A stretch of 64,000 nucleotides of DNA from Sweltsa coloradensis (Eukaryota > Arthropoda > Insecta > Plecoptera > Chloroperlidae), in assembly GCA_024449915.1 (NCBI GenBank), contig JAMZAV010000056.1, positions 620,001 through 684,000 of the forward strand. The letters are read 5' to 3'. Made by a program: the position numbers and the translations under genes. Every line of letters starts with the position of its first letter. Positions within the stretch are counted from its first letter, which is position 1. Below, in pieces: positions 45,462 through 55,209 of the stretch. The notes beneath the pieces are model-generated. The model was not told the origin of the DNA. It did not search any database and saw only the letters and a list, made by a program, of their open reading frames with translations.

Positions 45462-46234
45462 ATTAGTTAATACTTGATTGATTTAAATTGAGAGTATAAA
45501 TGATTGTTATCGACCAATTAAGCATAGAGATGCATGTTAAATATGTATATGAAATATTATATTGTCTGTCATTTACATATATTTTAAATTATCTACTTGA
45601 CTAAATGCTCTTTACACAAGGGGAATCGAAAATCAACCCTAAGCCTCTTTTCACTTTGCTGTATGAATGTTTTTGAAAATGTTATGAAAAGAACAAAAAA
45701 ATTATATCAATATTAGGGTTCAGTCCTACTAATAAACTTCTTGATGACAGATATTGACACACACCCCTTACCACATTCTAAAATACGTCAAATTTGACAA
45801 TTATCAGTGCGAATGACAGGGTCATATAAGGTTTATTCCATTATCAAACCTACCCTCACCGCTTTTGATAATACGTTTAACTAGAATCGATCAAAATGTC
45901 CGGACTAAAACGGGGAGAAAAAAATAAAAAAGGTGTTTTTGATAACTCGGCGTGGGCTGTCAAGTTTGGGTTTGACTGACGGGCTAGTTAATCCACTTAG
46001 AATTTCACGCGCAGACTTTAGGGGTGGGGGGGTAAATCGTTGAAAAGCGTCGGGTGTGTTGTTGTTGCTCGTTCATATGGGGTATTATTGAGTGTGGTAA
46101 GGTGAAAGGTGGAATGATGGATGAAGTGTTGAGGGTAGCTAAGATGTTTCGGACAGAATATGATTGGTTTAGTCTACGTTAAAGAATGGAAGAATGATTT
46201 ACAAACAATACTTATTGGTCGAGTGATTTACCTT

Positions 46235-46370
46235 AAGCTATCGAGACGGTTAACTTCATAAATTCTGGATTGTTGGTGCGTTGTACCTCGCTGAAATGAA
46301 TTGTTCAATTTCTGGATTGATTTACATACAATCAATTACACCTACGGGAGTGTTTCCCGATTAATGAAAT
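46235..46370. mobile_element. A-family variant, partly palindromic
   Basis: CTTAAGCTATCGAGACGGTT is the inverted form of the core start seen at 19273. It is followed by AATTTCTGGATTGATTTACA and ACACCTACGGGAGTGTTTCC, the plus-oriented family end. Confidence 0.55.
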
Positions 46371-46595
46371 AAATGAGAAATAATACTTAATGGTTATGAA
46401 GATGCTTATTACACGGTTTGTTTACTTGTTTATTTGTGGCCACAATCCAACAAGACACAATGTCCCACAAATGAAATTTACCAAATATTATATGGGGTAA
46501 AACAAAACAATACATAACGCTACAAAATAAAATAAGTTACATAAAGATGACTATAAAACTAATAAACACGTGAATGTATATAAATGGTTTATTTC

Positions 46596-46757
46596 TCGAT
46601 TTGGTTAGTCGGGAAACACTCCCGTAGGTGTAATTGTTATTATTTACTACAATTAAAAAAATAAAAAGTCCTTTTTTTCCGGACTTTTTAAATTTCTGAA
46701 TTGTAGTAAATAATAACAATTACACCTACGGGAGTGTTTCCCGACTAACCAAATCGA
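46596..46757. mobile_element. Palindrome made of A-family arms
   Basis: TCGATTTGGTTAGTCGGGAA and ACACTCCCGTAGGTGTAATT at the left are matched in inverted form at the right, giving arms of about 60 bp around a centre with AAAAAGTCC and GGACTTTTT. No tRNA core is present. Confidence 0.85.
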
Positions 46758-46794
46758 TAAATAAACCCTCGCTCATACCTGTGCAAAGGTAATG

Positions 46795-47012
46795 CCATTA
46801 TAATAAATGTTTGGTGGTCATTTCAAAGGTAACAGATATTCGTTGCAGTACTGTCCCATCCATTCAGATGTATAATGCAACTACAATTCGGAGATTAAAA
46901 TGTACCCGTCCTGGTGGTCTAGTGGTTAAGACGCTCACCTGGAATGAGGAAGACCCGTGGTTCGATTCCCGGTCGGGGTGGACTTTTTTAATTTCTGAAT
47001 TGTAGTAAATAA
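46795..47012 (+). mobile_element. A-family element with the best tRNA-like core
   Basis: The core TCCTGGTGGTCTAGTGGTTA and GGTTCGATTCCCGGTC closely resembles animal tRNA-Glu at both promoter boxes, but the anticodon arm does not and two T-stem pairs are broken. ACTACAATTC before the core and GAATTGTAGT after it form the flanking inverted arms. The leader ATATTCGTTGCAGTACTGTC matches the copy at 54.9 kb in inverted orientation. Confidence 0.7.
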
Positions 47013-47227
47013 TATATGAATGGTGTTGTATGTATGGTTGTGTGAATGAGTGTGAATAAAAATTGTTGTTGTTGGTTGAAGCCAAGTGGGTTTAGGCGCG
47101 TTAACCGTTAGATCATAATGCATCACTCTAGGGGATGTGGGGAGGTCACCGACGTCGACCAGAATTCGCCTCTAGATTCGGGGAGAAATATTCTTCCCAA
47201 ACTACGAACTAATGTTTAAATAATGAT

Positions 47228-47345
47228 AAATAAATAAATTGTATTTATAGTCTACCCACTCAGTCATATAACTGATTTTCAGTGGAGGACAGTAAATCAA
47301 AGCGACCAAGCCAACCCTGTAGGCCTCGACGCAATCGACGAGTGC
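47228..47345 (-). mobile_element. SINE E 3' fragment (E9)
   Basis: (AAAT)n tail, ATAGTCTACCCACTCAGTCA, TATAACTGATTTTCAGTGGA, GCGACCAAGCCAACCCTGTA, truncated after CGATCGACGAGTG-like sequence. Confidence 0.8.
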
Positions 47346-47450
47346 GAGATGGACTTTGCTTCTTCCCTCGTCCTTTACAATTATCATCATGCTCTGGGCT
47401 AATTATTCTACCCCGGGGCCGGTCCGGGAAAAGGGGAAAGATAAATTGAC

Positions 47451-47503
<53 letters not shown>

Positions 47504-47550
47504 GTCTATCCTATTCAGTTATAAAAACTGATTTACAAAGGAGGACAAAT
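47451..47550 (-). mobile_element. LINE G 3' end with long (TTTA)n tail
   Basis: Twelve or so TTTA tetramers, then AACGTCTATCCTATTCAGTT and AAAACTGATTTACAAAGGAG. This is the cleanest G terminus in the window. Confidence 0.7.
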
Positions 47551-47813
47551 AAATAAAAAAACGTCATTACCATGTTATAACGTAATCTTTACTCCAAACA
47601 CCACATAGGCCAACATGATTATTTGTAATATCCAATTCCTCTCATTTAAGAGAATCAATGAAAGAAATAAAATTTTTTGAATTTTTTGATTTTTTAGAAA
47701 TTGTATTCTCTAGGTCCTACCGTCCTTAATTTCAAGGAGACGGAAAAAAAACTTGGTTCTTCTAAAAAAGCTGAACAAATATAATTTAAATGCATTTTCA
47801 TGTGTAAAGTTAA

Positions 47814-48439
47814 AGGGGTATTTAACCGCTAAACTCAAAAAATATATTTCATTCAGGCTAACTAGCAATGAATAAATTATTGGGGACACCATGACCTCCC
47901 AAAAAATTGCCAAACATGACAGTTTTCGAGCTAGGTCCCATCGGCAAAAATCTCCCATAAGAAATAACATGGGGGCGATCTTTATGCCCCGTGACCTTGG
48001 AGGATTTTGATCCAAAAAAATATTGGACATTATTGACGTACTCGACAGCCTTTTCTGTAAATCCTGTATATTTTGTTTTGTAATTTGGGCAAGTAGTTCG
48101 GTCAAAATATGCTGATTACCAAGATGGGGTGTGATTTTGAAATGCATATTTTTGCGTGTTTGAGGGTATATTTGGGTACAGTTTTAAGACACAATGTTAT
48201 AAAGGGGCATTTTAGATTGGTACTATGCTCTAGTATCTATGTGGACCAAAAAAGAAGCAGGTTAAAGCCGATTTAGGAAATTTTCCAAAACACCAATTTT
48301 CGCCAGTTTCTGGATCAAAAAACTAAAAAAAATAGTGTAAAATCACAGTAACAAAATAAAATTTTTAAACGGTCATTTAAGTGTAGTATTGTGCTACAGA
48401 TCACGTGGTAAAAAATAATTTTTGGGGTTTTTAGCCCCT
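47814..48439 (+). mobile_element. TTAA-flanked MITE K, copy 1
   Basis: Begins AGGGGTATTTAACC and ends GGGGTTTTTAGCCCCT. TTAA stands on both sides (47810-47813 and 48440-48443). TTAA duplication with C/G-rich ends is the hallmark of piggyBac-type elements. Copies are at 57684-57898, 60527-61065 and 63515-63643. The 145-codon frame inside is not preserved in the copies. Confidence 0.65.
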
Positions 48440-48700
48440 TTAAGGATTAATATATTTCCCGTATTTAAGTTGTTGTGCAAAATAAATAATCGCCCAAGAA
48501 CAGGGTTTCTATCTCTCAAAGTGCTGGGCCAACATCAAAGAGACCAGGGTTGTTATGAGGCTTCTATATAGATAGGTAGGCACATCACATCGCAGCGTCT
48601 TGCATATCTGGCATTCCACAGCCTTCCTTAACACAAACAACGACGTTCACCGCCATCTATCTTCTGTGAGCTGAACCAATAACTGCCCCGAGACGTGGAG

Positions 48701-48726
48701 GAGAGAGAGAGAGAGAGAGAGAGAGA
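48701..48726. repeat. (GA)n tract downstream of the LINE tail
   Basis: About thirteen GA dinucleotides immediately next to the LINE's CTTGA-pentamer tail. Confidence 0.95.
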
Positions 48727-49782
48727 CTTGACTTGACTTGACTTTTATTCGAACAATTTGGGAAATAAACATGTACACAAATGTAACAATTTAGATTCCA
48801 AATACAAATATAATAATAAATATAAGTAACAATTAGTGTGACGTAAACAGAAATGTCATCTACCATATCAAAAATATTGCATATTGCTAAATTTTTTTCG
48901 GTTCACCTTGATGAACAAATTGTTGTTACAAAACAAAATTAATTTTAATTGAAATTTAAGTTAAATTAAACATCTAATTTAACCAAGATTACTAAAAAGT
49001 AAGAAACTAAAAAGTAAATTCTATGTGGTCGTTTTCCACAACGCACAGAACTTTTCTGTGCGCCCACCACTCGTTTTCACTTGTTTTCAGTCTATGGTTG
49101 CATGTTGCCCATTTAGCAAACTCTAGCTTTAGTCTAAATTGGAGCCTTCTACAAAAAAACTTATAGTAGTTGGGAGGCTCCTGGGTCGTCAGTCCTGATT
49201 TTAAATAATGAGCAAAAGTTCTGTATATAGTGCTTTTAGCTAGCACGACTATGAAATTGGCAAGCATGGTTGCTTTGTCATTGTTTATTGGAAAGCCAGA
49301 GATTAATAATGAGAATTTAAATAAATGCATAACAGATAATTTACGAAAAAGAATGCGAACGAAGCACCATATTTCCTCCGTTTTTGAACACTCAAAAATC
49401 ATGTGCACTGCAGTGCCTATGCAACCACAAAATGGGCACATAGGAGAGGGGAGAACTTTCCATTTATGAAGCCGTACAGGTGTTACCAGTCTATTGTGCT
49501 GTAGGCGCCATGACACATCGCCGTCAGCCGGGTCACTCGGTGGATGGTAATTGCTGTACCACACAACATTGTCGTCAGTCCAGGCACCTTTGCCTGTAAG
49601 TGTAAAGCCAGGCATCAAACTGTTTACACATTCTTCGTACATTACACCTCGAGGGGCTGGGAAAACAATTGAGCTATCATCAAGATGGGCGCGAAACTCG
49701 AAAGTTGGAGGCTCGCCATCTTCTTCCGTTTTCGAAAAAATCTCATTGAAGGTGACTGCTAGCCTTGACAGCACGTACGTTA

Positions 49783-49783
<1 letters not shown>
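48727..49783 (-). mobile_element. 5'-truncated LINE with (AAGTC)n tail, inserted in (GA)n
   Basis: On the minus strand it begins right after a (TC)n tract, carries the end of ORF2 (stop near 49007), a ~270-bp 3' UTR and ends TTCGAATAAAAGTCAAGTC with four AAGTC repeats, then another (TC)n tract. Both boundaries touch the same dinucleotide repeat. Confidence 0.8.
49007..49774 (-). pseudogene. LINE ORF2 C-terminal fragment with zf-RVT zinc knuckle
   Basis: 255 codons, the longest frame in the window. Residues 86-105 (SWRLQHNRLVTPVRLHKW) are followed by C113-x2-C116, H124 and C129, the zf-RVT zinc-binding module that follows the polymerase domain in L1/Tx1-type and related non-LTR retrotransposons. 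The full ORF2 of such elements is over 1,000 residues and encodes endonuclease and reverse transcriptase. Those parts, with the YADD catalytic site, are absent here because the element is truncated at 49783 next to (GA)n. The annotated Met is simply the first in frame and not a native start. The remaining frame is intact to its natural stop, so the insertion may be fairly young. The truncation makes it non-functional. Confidence 0.85.

Positions 49784-49840
<57 letters not shown>
49784..49840. repeat. (GA)n microsatellite between two LINE fragments
   Basis: About 27 GA dinucleotides from 49786, lying between the 5' truncation point of the LINE at 48727-49783 and the 3' end of another. Confidence 0.97.
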
Positions 49841-49843
<3 letters not shown>

Positions 49844-50000
49844 GAATTTATTTTCTTGGCGGGATAAAGGCCAGCGAGGCCTTTCTTCCATCCAACATAT
49901 TAATATTATATTAATGTCAACTTTTGACAATAAATTCAGGGGGAAACTTACAAAAATTACTGAAAATAACATAAATAAACATTTGAGGTATTTGAGATAG
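49841..50000 (-). mobile_element. Second LINE 3' end adjoining (GA)n
   Basis: On the minus strand GATGGAAGAAAGGCCTCGCT, GGCCTTTATCCCGCCAAGAA, AATAAATTCATTT, then (TC)n. The hairpin AAGGCCTCGCTGGCCTT and AATAAA right before a dinucleotide tail resemble a retroposon end. The upstream limit is unknown. Confidence 0.45.
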
Positions 50001-50255
50001 AGAATAATTTTCAGAAATCTCCTATTCAAATTGACTGAATAATGCAGATCACACATATCGACAATAACGCTATGGAATGATGTGCATGGGGTGGGGTTTA
50101 GAAAATGATTAATTGAATTGATTATTGATATTAACATTCATTTTACAAGACTAATTCCAATTTTAAATTTGAAAACAAAACGTTGTACTTATTCCACATG
50201 AGTGATTTGTTTTGAATCGTATGTTCCACCGCGGAAGTCAGAGATTCTAATATAA

Positions 50256-51031
50256 TTGGATGAGCGTAGCGAGCGAAGCGAAGATTCCATTTCACTACAC
50301 TGGAGAAAAAAATCCGGAATGTTTTTTTTTCTTTCTTTCTTTCTTTCTGTATTTTTGTCTGTTTGTTAACACGATTCCGGCTAAACCGATACTCCGATTG
50401 CGATGAAATTTTATGGAGGCCTTCGAAATCTCTGAACTTAGAACTGCCACGTTTTTGAGCGCAATCGGAAAATTATTTCTCATGAAAATCGCCATTTTAC
50501 GAATTTTTTTAATTTTTAAAATATTTCTTCGACTTATAACACCTACATGCTTAATTCGATTTTAATGATTTTTTCACAAAACCTTTATTTTATGAATTAA
50601 GATATTCGTGTGAAATTTGAGCGCAATCGAAAAATTATTTCTCATGAAAATCGAAATTTTACATTGTTTTTTCTTTTTTTAAACAAGTCTTTGACTTATA
50701 ACACCTACATGCTTTATCCTATTGTAATGAATTTTCCACAGAACCTTAATCTTGATGAATTAATATATTCTTGTAAAATTTGAGCGCAATCGAATAATAA
50801 TTTCTTATGAAATCGCAATTTTACGATTTTTTCCTTTTTTAAAATTACGATTCATAAAAAAAAAATAAAAAATAAAGTCAATTTTTTATTTAATTTAATT
50901 TAATTTAAAAAAATTATTCGACTTTGTAATAATTTTGTCACAGAACAACAGAAAATTCTCATAACACATGGCAGCTCAATGCACCAATTACGCTCATCCA
51001 ACAACGCGGCGGGACTTAAGCGTTTTCCTAG
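50256..51031 (+). mobile_element. Helitron/Helentron-like element C, copy 4
   Basis: 776 bp. Starts TTGGATGAGCGTAGCGAGCG after ATAA and ends GACTTAAGCGTTTTCCTAG followed by T. Same length as copy 2 in the opposite orientation. Confidence 0.85.
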
Positions 51032-52075
51032 TATTTTTATTATAACACTGGTTTACGTTTATTAAGTTAACTTTTAATATGATGTGTATGAGGGTGTGCG
51101 TTAATTCTAGAATCTGAAACTTCAATCATCGTTTGTTTTTAAAGACTCGAGCTACCATCTAAAACATCATGTTATCGCACGTGATAAACACAAGCCTCAC
51201 ACTGGGAGTTTTAAATTATTCTTTGCTTTGTGTCGTCGCGTGAAAGACACGCACTTGAGCCCACTTGACAAGTGCAAACCTTACTTGAAATGTGTAAAGT
51301 GAAAGTCACTTGAGAGTTCACTTTAAAAACACACTCCTTTCAAGTAAAGGGCGAGAGTTTTCTTTTACGTTAAAGTACACGAAAAACACACTTTGAAATA
51401 AAATACTGAATCCAAGTTTTTAACACTTTGATTCTGAATCTTTAGAGATTCGAGAGTTTTAAAATCTTAAATTGATTTTTGCACTAGAAATCTATCTTTT
51501 AAAATACAATCCAGAAGAAGCGATATTTTTGCCGTTTACCGCCCTGTGTGTATGCCCTACTTTATGGTAGAACACCACCGCATCGGGTCTTTGATACAGC
51601 CAGGAGTCAGCTCATAAATAAAACATATTTTTTAGTTGCAAAGGTTGGTAGTTATTATAGCCTAAGGCATGCGGGCGTTGAAGATTATTTACTCGGAATC
51701 CGTACAGCATTTCATAGAACTTAAGTCTGTACGGTACATAAGTGTACTCACTCGGTGAAGATAAATACTTCATTCTGTTCTTTTGTATGACAAGCTTGAC
51801 GTAAATTGCATTAAAACATTAACGAATATTTTTGGATGAGCGACTTCAAGTTCACTTACCCCGAGAAAAATAGAAAAATAGTTCAAATGTTTATTTTATT
51901 GTTTGTTTGTTTGTTCGCTCTCTACCGGGCTATCTAAAAATTTTGAGTGACTTTTAAAATGCTTAAACTTGGATCTGCCAAGTTTTTGGGTAGAATTGAA
52001 GAAATATTTCTCATGAATATAGTATTTTCCCGATTTTTTTCTGATTTTAAATGCGACATTTTCGTGATATTTGGG

Positions 52076-52600
52076 CCGATTCTGACCCAACGGGTGGGAC
52101 TACAACGTTCATATTTAACATTTACATTAAGGTAATGATGATGTAGTGCCTTATGAAAGAAATGTTTGAAAAAAATTAACAGAATTCCTAGAAATAACGG
52201 TTTTAATATCTAGGTGCCCGTTAGGGCGCCGCAGCCAAGCCGCGGTGCGCTACACACTCAAGCACCTTATACACCAAGCAGAGTTGGGGTGATTTCGAGG
52301 TGTTACCCAGCCGTCATGTAACGTGATGTGAACTTGAAAACTATCACAATCGAGGGGATTTAGGTACCTGACAACACATGCCAAATTTTATTGGGGTACG
52401 ATTATTCCTTCTTGGTGAAAAAAAAGGCTTGAAACATGCTCAAAATCACTTTAAGGATGTTAGCTACTGCTACTACTGCTACTACTGCTACTGCTAACAT
52501 CTAATACGTCGGCCCGCGATTCTGACCAGACGGGTGGGACTACAATGTTCATATTTTACATGGACATTAAGGTTATAGAAATATAGTCTCTTTTGAAAAA
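52076..52600. repeat. Two direct copies with ~440-bp offset
   Basis: CGATTCTGACCCAACGGGTG with GGACTACAACGTTCATATTT at 52076 recurs at about 52518 as CGATTCTGACCAGACGGGTG and GGACTACAATGTTCATATTT. A near-perfect hairpin (TTTTTTGGAAGGCTTCC, then A7) follows the second copy near 52611-52634, and a (CTACTG)n run is at 52455-52495. Confidence 0.75.
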
Positions 52601-53166
52601 AAAAATTGAAAAAGTTTTTTGGAAGGCTTCCAAAAAAAGGTTTTAAAAAAAGCCTTAAACACTTGGCATACAATCAACAAGTAACCATAGTTACTTGACA
52701 CTTGTTGACGGTATAAGCAGAGTTAGGCGGGAAAGTGCGATACGTAAACAAATAGCGGACATTTAAAATTTTTCTTCTTTGTGTGGAACGAGAAAAGGTG
52801 TCATTATACTCTCATAAAACAAATCAGAAACCGTCCCTGGCCTAGGCCCAGATGTGGAAAATTATTTATAATGCAAAAGTGTAGGTCTAAAGTTCCATTT
52901 GGCTATAGGACTAGTAAAATTCATACTTACATTACATGTTTGACAAGCCTAGCCAACCCTATGCCAGCACAACATTGTTCTGATATGAACTTGTTCATCT
53001 GTTTGTTTACATAATTGCAACAATCAAATCATTTCATACAACTTGTCTTTCGATTGGCCTGCGTTTATGAAGGCACTGCCATCTAGAATAAATATAGAAC
53101 TTTTTCGAGCTCTTTGCTATACGCAAATCTTTTTAAAGTGTTTGGATTTCGTGATACTCTTTCAAC

Positions 53167-53586
53167 CATAGACATCCTATATAATTGGCTAGACAGCAGT
53201 CGGTGGTCCACTTCCGGTACAATTAGAAGCCATCTTAAAATGACAGTTTACATGTTAATCAAATGGGAGCGATTTGTGGCCAAATAGTTCTCAAGATTGC
53301 CGCCAGGTTGACAGGTAAATCATACTAGCCTTTAACACCAAATGATTACTTAATTCCCTTATGCAATCACTTCGTATTGTTTCTTTTGTTTAATACCATG
53401 CTGCACAAGCTAAAACCATATCAAACAATCCAGTAAAATACTTTATTGCATTAAAAAAGCATAAATTAAAACACCAAATCGCCATCTTGAAATGGGCCGG
53501 TTGAGTCTTCAATTTGCTACGCTCGCGCCTGTGCGGAGGTATAGGAGACTGCTAATCTAGCCTACTATAGGGGTTTAATATCAATG
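53167..53586 (+). mobile_element. hAT-like MITE H, copy 4
   Basis: 420 bp with a perfect 8-bp duplication CTTTCAAC (53159-53166 and 53587-53594). The left terminus (CATAGACATCCTATATAATT) has diverged from the others while the right (ATAGGGGTTTAATATCAATG) is intact. Confidence 0.85.
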
Positions 53587-53899
53587 CTTTCAACTCACAA
53601 CCCATGACGTTTTCCACGATACCGTTCAAGAATACCAATTCCTTCGAAAACGAAAACGACTTCGTTTTCAAATTGCGTTTTCAACTCATCTCCCACGAAC
53701 TCAAGAATTGGGGTCCAGTCCTTATACCGTCGTTATACCATGGTTATACCACCTATACCCAGGATGTACATGAATCCGGGTCTAGATATTTTACATCCTA
53801 TATTGTTACTGCTAATACCATAGAATTTAAATCAACTTTGATAAAAATATTATATTTTAGCAAATAATTTTGTAATGGAACTTGAAAAAGTAATGAGAT

Positions 53900-54276
53900 C
53901 ACACACATAACAAAAACTTGTAGAAATACAGCCAAACCTTACACACTCAAAAGGAATGAGATCTAAAAAAAGGGCCAAGCTCATCTACCCTTCCACATAA
54001 ACGTACAGTGTCCCATAACAGCATCCTCGAAAAGCTTGGCAAAATAGAATTTGCATGTTATTACGTTTAAATTAATTAGAAAAAAAGAACTTGGATAAAC
54101 TATTACGTTAAATTAATAATCGCAAATTCTATTTTGCCAAGCTTTTCGAGGATGCTGTTATGGGACACTGTACGTTTATGTGGAAGGGTAGATGAGCTTG
54201 GCCCTTTTTTTAGATCTCATTCCTTTTGAGTGTGTAAGGTTTGGCTGTATTTCTACAAGTTTTTGTTATGTGTGTG
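53900..54276. repeat. Perfect 155-bp inverted repeat with 67-bp spacer
   Basis: 53900-54054 and 54122-54276 are exact reverse complements by eye (CACACACATAACAAAAACTT at the outside, ATAGAATTTGC at the inside). Outside the right arm, AAAAAGTAATGAGATC occurs again at 54305 as it does left of the left arm at 53886. The transcript would form a very stable hairpin. Confidence 0.93.
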
Positions 54277-54779
54277 TAAGCCCTTTACAGTTCTATTAAC
54301 AAGTAAAAAGTAATGAGATCCCACGCATACAGAAAACTAAGTAATCATTGGACAGAAAATAACCAGCCAAAAAGCTCATCCATCAACGCGACTGGAAAAA
54401 GCGTTCGCAAAGCGGCCTTGTATTTATAAATATAGTTATTTTTTATTATTACTAAAGAAATGGAGCAAATGAACTTAGTTTATTACTGATTGTGTGTAAT
54501 TTAGTATGATATGTAATTATGTGTAATATTAAGATGAGTAATTATGGTGTATGGCTTAATAACTAAATGATATGCGATATGTACAAGCAAATTGTCTAGA
54601 ACAAAGGTTTGAGTTAGAGAGTCAAGCTAGTTTGTATTACATTATATTTATTTTCTGTCCCTCCATCCTCCTGTGTTAGTCACGTCTCGCGGTAAAACCC
54701 GAACACGATATACGAATATCCATTCAACATTGTATTTTGTTTATTGTGTATTTATTTACTATAACATCCTTATATTTCA

Positions 54780-55095
54780 TCAAACTAAGAAATATGATCG
54801 GGGTTCGAACCCGAGTCTCCCACATTCCAGGCAGGCGCCTTAGCCAACAAGACCACCGAGACGGTAAATATTTAACTTCTGAATTGTAGTTGCATTATAG
54901 ATCAGAATGGATGGAACAGTACTGCAACGAATATCTGTGGCATTTGAACTGACCAAACAAACATTATTTTTATAATGTCATGTGGGAGATTCGGGTTCGA
55001 ACCCCGACCGGGATGTATTTTTTAACTTCTGAATTGTATTAAATATTAACAATTCCTGCACCTACAGGAGTGTTTTCCTACTAACCAAATCGAGA
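54780..55095. mobile_element. A-family element with two inverted tRNA-like cores
   Basis: A reversed core (GGGGTTCGAACCCGAGTCTC and GCGCCTTAGCCAACAAGACC) at 54797-54865, then the leader shared with 46795-46890, then a plus-oriented B-box part (GATTCGGGTTCGAACCCCGA), TTTTTTAACTTCTGAATTGT and ACCTACAGGAGTGTTTTCCT up to ACCAAATCGAG. Confidence 0.75.
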
Positions 55096-55140
55096 ATGGA
55101 ATATGTTCTTGTATTTTCGTGAACATTTTTCGATTTGTCA

Positions 55141-55205
55141 TAAATAAATATATTCGTATATTTACAGTCCACCCACTCTGTCACATAACTGATTTTCAGT
55201 TGGGA
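55141..55205 (-). mobile_element. SINE E 3' fragment (E10)
   Basis: TAAATA tail, ACAGTCCACCCACTCTGTCA, CATAACTGATTTTCAGTTGG. It starts 46 bp after the A element. Confidence 0.65.
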
Positions 55206-55209
55206 AGAT

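Larger units (their letters stand above)
51832..54410 (+). mobile_element. Possible larger, diverged Helentron-like element
   Basis: TTGGATGAGCGACTTCAAGT at the left and GCTCATCCATCAACGCGACT with GGAAAAAGCGTT at the right mirror the C-family 5' end, subterminal inverted block and terminal hairpin. The CTAG end is not preserved. The ~2.6 kb interior holds a ~440-bp direct repeat, H4 and the 155-bp palindrome. No Rep/helicase frame was found. Confidence 0.3.

Noticed and set aside
46905..46985. Functional tRNA-Glu gene
   Set aside because: The A and B boxes match, but the anticodon arm does not fold as tRNA-Glu, two T-stem pairs are broken and the segment is part of the dispersed family A.
47710..48147. 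145-codon minus-strand frame
   Set aside because: It lies mostly in MITE K1 and is not preserved in K2, K3 or K4.
49784..50137. 117-codon minus-strand frame
   Set aside because: It ends in Ser-Leu repeats from (TC)n. The non-repeat part looks like a LINE 3' UTR, not protein.
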